Source of the DNA: Entamoeba invadens IP1 | Taxonomy: Eukaryota; Evosea; Mastigamoebida; Endamoebidae | Assembly (NCBI RefSeq): GCF_000330505.1 | Contig: NW_004440269.1 | Span: forward strand, 56,144-72,725 | Direction: 5' to 3' | Length of the DNA: 16,582 nt | Shown here: piece after piece, positions 9,670 through 16,582 of the stretch | Position numbering within the stretch: position 1 is the stretch's first letter | Layout: each line of letters starts with the position of its first letter | Program-made: the position numbers and the translations under genes | Notes under the pieces: generated by a model | The model's database searches: none | What the model saw: the letters and a program-made list of their open reading frames with translations, nothing else | What the model was told of the DNA's origin: nothing

Positions 9670-9788
9670 TGCTTTAATATTTTCAGTTTTTATTCACAAT
9701 CTTATTATCTCTCTTATATTTCATATCTCCATTTTTTTATCTGTTCTTTTCTACTGTTCTTTTATGGTTTTTTATATTAGATATGTAA

Positions 9789-9957
9789 CCAGATAATCAA
9801 AACCATTTTTTGGTAGTTTTGTGATTGTGCAATTCAAAAATTAATTGCCAGATAATACAATGGTTTTGTATTGTATAATTACTATTTAAATTACCATTTT
9901 TATATGGTTTGTTTACTAATTAAATTTATTATTTATTTTACTAGTACCAAAATGGTA
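9789..9957. repeat. cluster of short direct and inverted repeats
   Basis: Within 170 bases there are an exact direct repeat of CCAGATAAT (9789-9797 and 9848-9856) and three ACCA...TGGT inverted pairs: 9802-9814, 9893-9908 (5-base arms) and 9945-9957 (TACCA-aaa-TGGTA). The arms are short and chance in A/T-rich sequence is possible. The repeats sit in the middle of a divergent spacer, so binding sites for a shared regulator are conceivable. Confidence 0.3.
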
Positions 9958-10010
9958 ATTATAAACTATAATAAACTATATATCTACCAATTGATTTTTA
10001 TCATAGATCA

Positions 10011-10238
10011 GAACTGGAACTAAAAACAATGAAGAATCTATCTTTGGCTGGCAATTTTTTTCGATCTTTTCACAAATTTTCAGTTCATTTCAAAATGCCG
10101 AAAATTGCATTTTGTTTCCGCCAGATCTTTTTTTCATCATCTTAAAAATACTCAAATCTTGATTGTTATTTTTGGAACGAACTGAGATCCATCTAGAACT
10201 AGTTCTTGCTTAAAATAGCCGCCCGCCCCCTATAAATA
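10011..10238 (+). promoter_or_regulatory. GAAC-rich promoter with G+C tract and TATA box
   Basis: Three blocks contain GAAC: GAACTGGAACT (10011-10021), GGAACGAACT (10174-10183), and the perfect 12-base palindrome AGAACTAGTTCT (10195-10206). They are followed by a pure G+C run of 13 bases, GCCGCCCGCCCCC (10218-10230), directly abutting TATAAATA (10231-10238). The TATA box ends 25 bases before the ATG at 10264. GAAC is one of the three known Entamoeba core promoter elements. The G+C run is very unusual for a spacer of this composition. Confidence 0.55.
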
Positions 10239-10263
10239 CCGCAGCGAAGAATCACACGATGCA

Positions 10264-11109
10264 ATGCAACAAAAAGCACCAAAGGAAGTAAATGCGGCCC
10301 TTCTCAGAGCTCGCAAGACGATTTCGAGGAATGCTGAGAGTGCTGTCATTAATACTATCATCTGTATTTTCATCCGACAACTTGATGGTTCAGCGACATT
10401 TAGAAAGTCGAAGAAGACGAAGAACACGATCAAGATGACGATTCCCGAGACTCTTCGAATAGGTGGTGAGTGTTATGACAACAGTAAAATAGCATCACTG
10501 AATGACAACTTGATGAGAGAAGTAATTGGAGAAGAGCCTTTTAATATCTCAAAGATGAACGACAAGAACTATACCCGATCGAAAGAAGCGCGGACTAACA
10601 ATGGTCTGATCTATTTGATCAAGTCATTTGGATATGACTTTGTTATTCGACAAACAAAGAAAGCAAAACTGACCGAAAGATTCATTAAAATCACTTCGAT
10701 TAAGACACCCCTTGGGGTCGTTGTCGATCTTAATAGACTCATTGAAATCGGAATCGCCTTTGAAAAGCTCGTGGAAGACTCCTTCGGCAGAGAACAAACG
10801 TGTGAAATAGGATTCGACCAGGTCGCACAACTCGATGTCCCAGAATTCCCACCTTGTTGTAATGAGGTTAGCTGTCCTTCTATACGAAGCGACTCGGTAC
10901 TGACAAACACGTGTGGTACTACCAACTCTTGTAACTCAGACCAAATGAACCAATTCATACAAAATAGTGTACAATATATAGGTAGTGGTGATGTCCCAAA
11001 CGAGGTGTATGGACAAATACAAATGCCTTATTACCAGAATGCTCAGCCTGTTTACCAGCAAGTCTTCCAGTACAATGGGCAACTCTATTTCTGCCCCATG
11101 TCTTTATAA
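10264..11109 (+). CDS. orphan 281-residue protein, basic N-terminus and Gln/Tyr-rich tail
   Basis: I do not recognise this family. There is no signal peptide and no clear transmembrane helix (a moderately hydrophobic stretch at 28-38 is short and is followed by basic residues), so a cytosolic or nuclear location is likely. Residues 1-57 are basic, with a cluster at 47-57 (RKSKKTKNTIK) that could be a nuclear localisation or nucleic-acid contact. Residues about 58-175 look like a compact globular domain. Residues 180-225 carry several Cys (CC at 198-199, then C204, C217, C223) without a standard zinc-finger spacing. The tail (about 226-276) is rich in Gln, Tyr, Asn and Pro, as in some activation or low-complexity domains. 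The start at 10264 is chosen because the ATG 5 bases upstream opens a frame that stops after 10 codons. A transcription-regulator role is a guess from the basic start and Q/Y-rich tail. Confidence 0.7.
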   Translation: MQQKAPKEVNAALLRARKTISRNAESAVINTIICIFIRQLDGSATFRKSKKTKNTIKMTIPETLRIGGECYDNSKIASLNDNLMREVIGEEPFNISKMNDKNYTRSKEARTNNGLIYLIKSFGYDFVIRQTKKAKLTERFIKITSIKTPLGVVVDLNRLIEIGIAFEKLVEDSFGREQTCEIGFDQVAQLDVPEFPPCCNEVSCPSIRSDSVLTNTCGTTNSCNSDQMNQFIQNSVQYIGSGDVPNEVYGQIQMPYYQNAQPVYQQVFQYNGQLYFCPMSL

Positions 11110-11258
11110 TTGAGTGTATATGTAGTCCTATTTGTCTTTGGATATGTAACTCCGTAACATGAATAAATATCTTGGACATTTATATTAACACGTGAGTAGT
11201 GATTTGAATAAAATGTGTTATATGTGATGAAGAAAAGAAAGAACAAATGAATTTTGTA

Positions 11259-12293
11259 TCATTCCAAGTCAAAAGCGATTGTTTGTGGATCTTCGTTGGT
11301 GATGGTCTTGTTATGTGTATTTAAGGTTAATCCGATTTTGATGTATTTACCGCTCAGTGTAAAAAGCCCAATCTGACACTTTTCCGATGGTAAGAAGCAC
11401 ACACACGTCTGAACGCCTGGGACTATTTTCGGAATAGTAACGGCTGAATACTCGGCAACGTTTTCCTTCTTCCCGACCCATCCCATCATCCCCGAAATGA
11501 GTCCCGCAACAACTCCAACTTGGTTTTTATACTCTTCACATAATGAAAATACATGTACAGTGCCACTATTGCTATGTAACACGGCAAACCGTTTATCGTC
11601 AGACACGCAGACGCAATAGACATTGGCAGATGTTGACCCCCTTCTCATCTCTTTGACTAGTGTCCCACTGTCCGTCTCCCAAACTCGTAGAATCGTTCCG
11701 TTCTGACTCACTGTTGCGAGGACTCCATCAAAGGACGGAGACATCGTGTATATGTCATGTTCGTGTGCTGGGAATGTTGCGATGTCATACCTATTATCCA
11801 AGTCGTGGACTATAATTCGTCCCATTTGTGCGGAGGGATACGCAAAGATTCTTCTGTTGTAGCACACTGAAAATATGCCTCTTGGATTCTCCCCGGTGTC
11901 GAATATCTGAGGAACGCTTGTAAGTGTTTTGAAGACGTCAATGGTTTGGTCTGATGCGATGAAGATGTCACTGGAAGTAGCGCGACAGTTTCGAATGGGA
12001 CGATTGTAGTGGCGCTGTTTCTCTTTGATGACTTTGTTTGTATTCATATCGTAAACAACAATTTCAGAGTCGCTCATAAAAGGATGTGATCCCCCACCCA
12101 CCAACAATATTTCAGAATTCCCTAAAAGTTCCGCGACACCTATCCCTCCTATTTTTTGAAAGTACTTTCGCTCTAACTGGTCTCCAACAGTAAACACATA
12201 AAACCCAACCAACGTACCTACTGCTATCTCAGTGCGACTTTCGTTCAGTGACAAACACAAAATCGTGTCGGTCGTCTCATTCTCTTGACTCAT
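11259..12293 (-). CDS. Atg18/WIPI-type PROPPIN (WD-repeat, autophagy)
   Basis: A 344-residue beta-propeller of the PROPPIN family, phosphoinositide-binding proteins that act on autophagosome formation and endosomal membranes. The phosphoinositide-binding motif FRRG appears as MRRG (residues 216-219), in a context that matches the WIPI3/WIPI4 (WDR45) branch, followed by YCVCVSDD and a GTVHVFSL strand. An ATLASTVSQ-like blade reads VLATVSQNGTILRVWET just before it. After GTVHVF comes a loop with a hydrophobic GVVAGLISGMMGWVG stretch, in the place of the membrane-inserting 6CD loop. The frame extends 15 codons upstream to an ATG at 12338, but those codons look like A/T-rich spacer, and TATA-like and Inr-like motifs there place transcription start downstream of that ATG, so 12293 is preferred. 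It converges with the orphan gene on its left, with 149 bases between the stops. Confidence 0.85.
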   Translation of the reverse strand: MSQENETTDTILCLSLNESRTEIAVGTLVGFYVFTVGDQLERKYFQKIGGIGVAELLGNSEILLVGGGSHPFMSDSEIVVYDMNTNKVIKEKQRHYNRPIRNCRATSSDIFIASDQTIDVFKTLTSVPQIFDTGENPRGIFSVCYNRRIFAYPSAQMGRIIVHDLDNRYDIATFPAHEHDIYTMSPSFDGVLATVSQNGTILRVWETDSGTLVKEMRRGSTSANVYCVCVSDDKRFAVLHSNSGTVHVFSLCEEYKNQVGVVAGLISGMMGWVGKKENVAEYSAVTIPKIVPGVQTCVCFLPSEKCQIGLFTLSGKYIKIGLTLNTHNKTITNEDPQTIAFDLE

Positions 12294-12681
12294 TTGATTT
12301 TTATAGTTTGTTAAATGACTTTTGAATATTATTTTCATGTACTATTTATTTATAATTGATTTTGTTATTTAATATAATACAATCTATTCAAGTGTTATTA
12401 ATTTGTTATGTTTTTAATAATTTTTTAATGAAAAGACATATAATTAGTTTATAGTTTTTTTTACTAAATGAATAAAAATTTGTATTTAATAAAAATTATT
12501 TGATTAAAATATCCAAAATTATTTATATTTTTGCAAAAAAAATAATTAACGAGTTTCTATTATTTTATAGTTTTATAAAATCATCAATTAACTACAATAG
12601 ATAAATAACAAAATATAAAAGAATTCGTTAATTAAAAAAATCAGAACGAAAGAAGGAAAGAGAATGAGTCAAAGAGATCAA
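12294..12681. other. A/T-rich spacer upstream of the PROPPIN gene
   Basis: This 388-base spacer holds no gene that I can support. It contains the presumed PROPPIN promoter at its left end, the 3' end region of the saposin-like gene at its right end, and three copies of TATAGTTT (12302-12309, 12450-12457, 12566-12573). Confidence 0.6.
12323..12354 (-). promoter_or_regulatory. putative core promoter of the PROPPIN gene
   Basis: On the minus strand TATAAATAAATAG (12342-12354) resembles a TATA element. AATATTCA (12323-12330) resembles the Entamoeba initiator and lies about 30 bases before the ATG at 12293. This arrangement would leave the ATG at 12338 outside the transcript, which supports the shorter protein. 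Confidence 0.4.
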
Positions 12682-12966
12682 TTAGCAAAGTTTCGCCCAT
12701 TCACAGAACTGCTCTGGTCTGTTTCCAGTCTCAAGGAACTTGACGACCATGAAATAAATCTCTTCGAGGACGAAGTAACAGTAGTGTTGTGGCAAGTTGT
12801 TTCTAAACTTGTCACAAAGGGCGGTCTCAAGGTCGTGGACTTTATCAAGGGTCTCTCCACTCTCAACAGCATCAATTAAGGACTGTGCTGTGTTTTTACA
12901 CAAATTGCAGACAAGGTCTGCATTCGCGACAGCAAGGACAAGTACAACTAACAACATAGCTTTCAT
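12682..12966 (-). CDS. secreted saposin-like protein (SAPLIP, amoebapore class)
   Basis: A 94-residue precursor. Residues 1-16 form a signal peptide ending in an AxA-type cleavage context (ANA). The predicted mature chain is 78 residues, close to the 77 of amoebapores. It has exactly six cysteines (C20, C23, C51, C63, C88, C94), with the saposin order: a CxxC pair near the start, two in the middle, two at the end, the last being the final residue. This predicts three disulphides and a compact helical fold that binds lipid. Family members sit in cytoplasmic granules and act on membranes of ingested microbes. Whether this one forms pores is not shown: the region before the last Cys lacks the His that governs pH-dependent dimerisation in classical amoebapores, and the surface is fairly acidic. 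A lipid-binding or enzyme-helper role is equally possible. A GAACT motif lies 22 bases upstream of the ATG. Confidence 0.88.
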   Translation of the reverse strand: MKAMLLVVLVLAVANADLVCNLCKNTAQSLIDAVESGETLDKVHDLETALCDKFRNNLPQHYCYFVLEEIYFMVVKFLETGNRPEQFCEWAKLC

Positions 12967-12985
12967 GGCTTTGAAATATACTTTT

Positions 12986-12992
12986 CTAGTTC
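12986..12992 (-). promoter_or_regulatory. GAAC element of the saposin-like gene
   Basis: The minus strand reads TTGAACTAGAAAAG here, with GAACT ending 22 bases before the ATG. The radical-SAM gene has the similar TTGAACTGAAAAG. A GTATATTTC stretch lies too close to the ATG (7-15 bases) to be a normal TATA element. Confidence 0.4.
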
Positions 12993-13703
12993 AATATGGT
13001 ACTCGTTTCGCTATCGCTCACTTTTGAGATAATTGGATTCAATCATTTTTGATTCATATCAATAACTATCGTTTTATTATAGTTTTTTTAATTGATTGAA
13101 AAGTCCTTTTTCTTTTCTTTTTTCAAATGTTTTTCTGTTTTTTTAAAGTGGCTTTCTTGCCTATTTATTTAAAGTTGTAAAAAAGATTAAATAAAAAATA
13201 ACATTTTTCAACCACTTATACCTTTTTTATAGTTTTCTTTAATAAAAATATAATAAATATTATACCACTAATTACCATATTGAATAATTATAATTAACTA
13301 AAAACATTTTTTCATTATTTTTATCAATGATATATTTTTAATATTATAATTTTATTAATTAAAAATATTAAAAGTGTATAGTATAGATTTATTATTTCTA
13401 TTTTTAAATCAATTGTGGGACATTTATTTATAACAATATAATTATATTATTTAACATTAATAATCATAGATTAAACTATAAAAAAATAAGTAATATTATT
13501 TTACCTTTAAAAAGGAACTTATTACATATTATAATACAATAATTATTTATTTTTATAATAATAGTATAATAAAACTAACTAATAATAATTATAAAATAAA
13601 ATATGAAGTATTTGAATAATTAACAAAAAAAACAGTTTTTTTACTAAAGTGGTATAACCTAATAATCCTGTCTTTACTTTACAAATAGAAGTAAAAAATA
13701 GTT

Positions 13704-13760
13704 CAACAAACTTTTCTTTCACTTCCGATTTTTTCTTCTCAATCATCTAACCATCGAACT
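13704..13760 (+). promoter_or_regulatory. upstream motifs of the CPBF-like gene
   Basis: CAACAAA at 13704-13710 (65 bases before the ATG) equals the encystation regulatory motif described for Entamoeba. GAACT at 13756-13760 (15 bases before the ATG) equals the core of the GAAC element. No good TATA match was found. A single 7-mer can occur by chance. Confidence 0.35.
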
Positions 13761-13774
13761 CATAATTAAAAGCA

Positions 13775-16438
13775 ATGCTTCTTTTTACAATTCTTTTCAC
13801 TGCTTTTTTGGCACTGACCAATGCCGGAACATGTGATGAGGCTGTCCCTGTCACAGCATTCCCATACTCCGTAAAAGGTGTTCTCAACTCAGCACTAGCT
13901 GATTCCACGTATGTTGATAAGTCTGGTGCAACCGTCACTGTGAAAGCCATTTGGTACAAAGTAACAGTGACTGAAGACACAACAGCTTGGGTCTCCACGT
14001 GTCACCCTTCGACGACGGTGAATACAAAGATCATTTCATATGGTGCGTGTTCTGAAAGTACTGCAACAAATTATTTAGATGAGAATGATGACTTTGAGAA
14101 TTGTGGTACCAAGTCTCGAATAGCCATCAAATTTACTAAAAACAAAGCCCAATTTGTTGGTGTGTTTTCTCCGGATGGGACTGAAGGAAATTATATGATA
14201 GTCTTTGAGAGTTACACACAGACTAATATCAATTGTATGGCCGCAACCCCCGTCACTCTCCCAGTAGTAGTAGAAGGGACCACTGCCAATGGTGAGGAAG
14301 TGACATTAAGTTGTACCCCATATAGTGGAAGAAAGGGGTTGTGGTATAGTTTTAAAGGTACTGGAGAGGCTGTAGTAGTAGACAATTGTGGGTCTAACAT
14401 ACCATTTGATATTCAATTAATAATACTTGAAGGGAATGCTGTAGGGGATTGTTCTTCGATAGATTGTTATGCAAATAATGATGGGGGATGTCCTGATAAC
14501 ACGTACTCTGCTCGAGTGTACTTCAAGACAGTGGTCAATCAAAATTATTTGGTCTTCATCACATCTTACTTCTTGGATGAAGGATCATTCCAAGTCAATT
14601 TAAGAACTATTTCACAGGCTATTCCTACAATATGTGAACAAGCAGTCACATTGTCATCATTCCCTGTCACACGAAGTGCACAATTTAATGCAAGTTGGAC
14701 AAAGACGGTTGACTCGTGCACCGAAGAAGCTGAAAAACACTATGCTGCTTATTTTGTGTTTAAGGGACTTGGGGCAAATATGGTGATGCACACATGTAGA
14801 AGCGCATCTGGGAAGACTCGAATTGAAGTTTTGAATAATTGTGAAGAGAGTATGTGTGTTGTATCATCTACTGTAACATGTGGTGATCAAGCGTATTTAG
14901 AGTTAATGGCGAAGAATGGCCAAGAGTATTTCATTCGAGTCGTCTGTTTAAGTGATGTTTGTGACACTACATTCACAATTGGGTATTCTTCTATGAGTAA
15001 ACATGATATGTGTCAAGATGCCATGTTAGTTACTGCATCGACAACGCAATCAGTATTAGCTGAGACGTTAGATACATGCACACATGGATGCAGTTACACA
15101 TCTACTGAAGGGAAAGGGTTGTGGTACAAATTTATAGGGACAACTGCATTACCGAATAAGGCTGGGTATAACATCTTAACATCGGATGCACAAGGAATGT
15201 CTATTAACAAGATTGAAGTGTATCAAGAGTGTGACACATATGTATGTACCGCGCAGCAAGTAGGTAATGTCGTCATAGGTATTGAAGAGAGTGCTTATGC
15301 GTTTGCCGATATTGGCACAAGTGAGTCCATGCACGTGCAGATAGTTGTCGAAGACAAAGTGCAACACGACACATGTGCGAATGCCAAGAACATTCAAATT
15401 CCCTTCTCGACACTCGATTGGAACTTAGGAGCTTCAACTTCAAAGAATTTGTTTTGTTCTAAAACGGAGTCTGAAGGGACTTGGTACACCTTTTCTGTTG
15501 AATCACGAGCTACTTTGTTTGTGAGTACATGTACACAAACATTGCTTTATCCCTCTTATTTAGCTGTTGGAAGTGGGTCATGTTCAGAGATGTTATGTAT
15601 GGGGGAAGCCGACCCATCTTTAATTGGATGTATGAGTGGTGGCACTGCTTTATTGTCTGTCGCTCCACAGAACAAGTATTATGTTTTTGTAGGGAGTCAA
15701 AACACAAATGTATATGGTCAGTTCAATTTGAAGATGTACACCAACGACCCTCCAGAGTCATCCAAATGTAACAACGCTATCGTTTTAAACATGAAAGAGA
15801 AATTCATTCGCTTGACGACATATAACAGATATAGTTACAGAACTTATGTCAAGTTCCTTGATGGAAAATCAAGAGAAGTAAGAGGAACGTACTTTGTCAT
15901 CAATGAAGGCTATTCTGGTAAAGTCCTTTTCATGACTTGTGCTACTGGAACAACAATCCCGTCCTTCATTTCTACTCACAACGCTTGTAGAGGTAACATC
16001 CAAAGTAATTACAGTTTCCCGTCAGACATTGTCAGTTCAAAATATGCAGATTACCAGTCTAACGTCTGTGGAAACATGGGGTCTAAATTACAAGTCGACG
16101 TCGATGGACTGAACCCAACTTTAGTCTTTGTCGCAGGATATAACACGGACGACTATGGGTTCATCGACGTTGAAATTTTGTTGCGAGTCACTCCACTCCC
16201 AACAACGTCTTCAAGTGAACCTGTAGAGTCTTCAAGTCACCCGTCGCAGTCTTCTGAGGCACATTCTTCTAATACCAGTGACAGTGATGAAGATAACAAT
16301 GGACTCAGTGGGGGACAAATAGCTGGAATTGTTATTGGAGTGATCATTTTTGTCGCGGTATCTGCCCTCTTAATCGGTGTCGTAGTCTTTGTAGTGATTA
16401 AAGCCACCAACGCTGCAAAATATCAAGCTCTCGATTAA
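13775..16438 (+). CDS. CPBF-like lysosomal-hydrolase receptor (PPC-like repeats, type I membrane)
   Basis: An 887-residue protein. It has a signal peptide (1-17), a long Cys-rich ectodomain, a Ser-rich stalk (about 807-840), one transmembrane helix (about 850-875), and a 12-residue tail ending KYQALD that contains YQAL, a YxxPhi sorting signal. This layout matches the Entamoeba cysteine protease binding family, which carries cysteine proteases, lysozymes or amylases to lysosomes and phagosomes and has bacterial PPC-like domains. I see six repeats of about 115-145 residues, each opening with Cys-x-x-Ala (C20, C154, C287, C413, C534, C665), then an aromatic WY-x-F strand (for example GLWYSFKG, GLWYKFIG, GTWYTFSV), then a V-x-x-C strand. 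The fourth repeat lacks that last Cys (reads ILTS). The Ser-rich stalk resembles that of some members. The specific cargo cannot be told. The start is the first ATG, opening directly into the leader. Confidence 0.82.
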   Translation: MLLFTILFTAFLALTNAGTCDEAVPVTAFPYSVKGVLNSALADSTYVDKSGATVTVKAIWYKVTVTEDTTAWVSTCHPSTTVNTKIISYGACSESTATNYLDENDDFENCGTKSRIAIKFTKNKAQFVGVFSPDGTEGNYMIVFESYTQTNINCMAATPVTLPVVVEGTTANGEEVTLSCTPYSGRKGLWYSFKGTGEAVVVDNCGSNIPFDIQLIILEGNAVGDCSSIDCYANNDGGCPDNTYSARVYFKTVVNQNYLVFITSYFLDEGSFQVNLRTISQAIPTICEQAVTLSSFPVTRSAQFNASWTKTVDSCTEEAEKHYAAYFVFKGLGANMVMHTCRSASGKTRIEVLNNCEESMCVVSSTVTCGDQAYLELMAKNGQEYFIRVVCLSDVCDTTFTIGYSSMSKHDMCQDAMLVTASTTQSVLAETLDTCTHGCSYTSTEGKGLWYKFIGTTALPNKAGYNILTSDAQGMSINKIEVYQECDTYVCTAQQVGNVVIGIEESAYAFADIGTSESMHVQIVVEDKVQHDTCANAKNIQIPFSTLDWNLGASTSKNLFCSKTESEGTWYTFSVESRATLFVSTCTQTLLYPSYLAVGSGSCSEMLCMGEADPSLIGCMSGGTALLSVAPQNKYYVFVGSQNTNVYGQFNLKMYTNDPPESSKCNNAIVLNMKEKFIRLTTYNRYSYRTYVKFLDGKSREVRGTYFVINEGYSGKVLFMTCATGTTIPSFISTHNACRGNIQSNYSFPSDIVSSKYADYQSNVCGNMGSKLQVDVDGLNPTLVFVAGYNTDDYGFIDVEILLRVTPLPTTSSSEPVESSSHPSQSSEAHSSNTSDSDEDNNGLSGGQIAGIVIGVIIFVAVSALLIGVVVFVVIKATNAAKYQALD

Positions 16439-16495
16439 GACATTCATCTGGTTTCTTTTATAGTTTCAAATTATAAAATTATAGTTTTGAGAGTA

Positions 16496-16582
16496 TTACT
16501 CAAACACAACAACAGAACAAGTTAGCAACATTTCTTTTCTTCCTGAGTCGCGTTGTTGTTCGATGAGATGACGACCTTTGAA
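16496..16582 (-). CDS. 3' end of an unidentified gene (partial)
   Basis: On the minus strand an open frame enters from the right edge and runs 28 codons to a TAA at 16496-16498. The translated end is mixed hydrophilic then hydrophobic (ending LLTCSVVVFE), and base composition is about 40% G+C against far lower values in the spacers, which favours coding. It would converge with the CPBF-like gene, leaving 57 bases between the stops, typical of this compact genome. The piece is too short to name a family. Confidence 0.45.
   Translation of the reverse strand, partial: FKGRHLIEQQRDSGRKEMLLTCSVVVFE

Larger units (their letters stand above)
9670..10263. other. divergent intergenic spacer with promoters of both neighbours
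   Basis: This 594-base spacer lies between two divergently transcribed genes. It holds no convincing gene. The left part is A/T-rich with several short ACCA...TGGT inverted repeats and two AAACTATA octamers. The right part (about 10005-10250) is more complex and carries the GAAC motifs, a palindrome, a G+C tract and a TATA box listed separately. No clear TATA/Inr pair was seen for the large leftward gene. Confidence 0.6.
12967..13774. other. 808-base, extremely AT-rich divergent spacer
   Basis: The spacer lies between the divergent saposin-like and CPBF-like genes. By hand count 13201-13620 has 51 G or C in 420 bases (about 12%). I see no gene, RNA or mobile element, only A/T-rich low-complexity sequence with three TATAGTTT/AAACTATA octamers (13078, 13228, 13473). 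The promoter-proximal ends carry GAACT motifs on both sides. Confidence 0.7.

Noticed and set aside
12294..12338. 15-codon N-terminal extension of the PROPPIN to an ATG at 12338
   Set aside because: The codons resemble A/T-rich spacer and overlap a plausible Inr-like motif; family similarity starts only after the second ATG.
12664..12879. 71-residue plus-strand reading frame starting with ATG near 12664
   Set aside because: It is wholly antisense to the saposin-like gene, whose six-Cys pattern and signal peptide are much stronger evidence.
13201..13620. Possible replication origin or CRISPR-like array in the extremely A/T-rich spacer
   Set aside because: No regular repeat-spacer pattern or defined origin motif is visible, and low G+C alone is normal for spacers in this genus.

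Overview
The window looks like nuclear DNA of an Entamoeba species. The reasons are intron-free genes packed on both strands, very AT-rich spacers (51 G+C in 420 bases at 13201-13620 by hand count), ATGs a few bases from putative core promoter motifs (TATA-like, Inr-like and GAAC elements), and Entamoeba-type gene families. These families are a saposin-like protein of the amoebapore class and a PPC-repeat, type I membrane protein with a terminal YxxPhi signal that matches the cysteine protease binding family (CPBF). The coding regions are less AT-rich than I would expect for E. histolytica, so I lean towards E. invadens or a relative. That species call is inference.

Layout from left to right: (1) a 91-residue Ser/Thr-rich secreted, probably GPI-anchored mini-protein (27-302, +), possibly cut at its 5' end; (2) a 606-base spacer with a recognisable core promoter and a perfect 7+5+7 inverted repeat, driving a cytosolic HSP70 (909-2870, +); (3) convergent to it, a radical-SAM enzyme of the AmrS (AmmeMemoRadiSam) type (3092-4150, -); (4) a 1750-residue orphan type I surface protein (4417-9669, -) with CPC cysteine modules recurring about every 245 residues; (5) a 594-base divergent spacer with GAAC motifs, a 12-base palindrome and an isolated G+C tract beside a TATA box, driving an orphan 281-residue protein (10264-11109, +); (6) convergent to it, an Atg18/WIPI-type PROPPIN (11259-12293, -); (7) a small saposin-like protein (12682-12966, -); (8) an 808-base, extremely AT-rich divergent spacer; (9) the CPBF-like receptor (13775-16438, +); (10) the last 28 codons of an unidentified gene entering from the right edge (16496-16582, -).

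There is no operon logic here. The genes are individual eukaryotic transcription units. The right third does have a theme: an autophagy PROPPIN, a secreted or granule saposin-like protein and a lysosomal-hydrolase receptor are adjacent, all tied to the phago-lysosomal pathway. Any functional link is inference. The least explained items are the 1750-residue repeat protein, the 281-residue orphan with its unusual promoter, and an octamer (TATAGTTT/AAACTATA) concentrated in the spacers.
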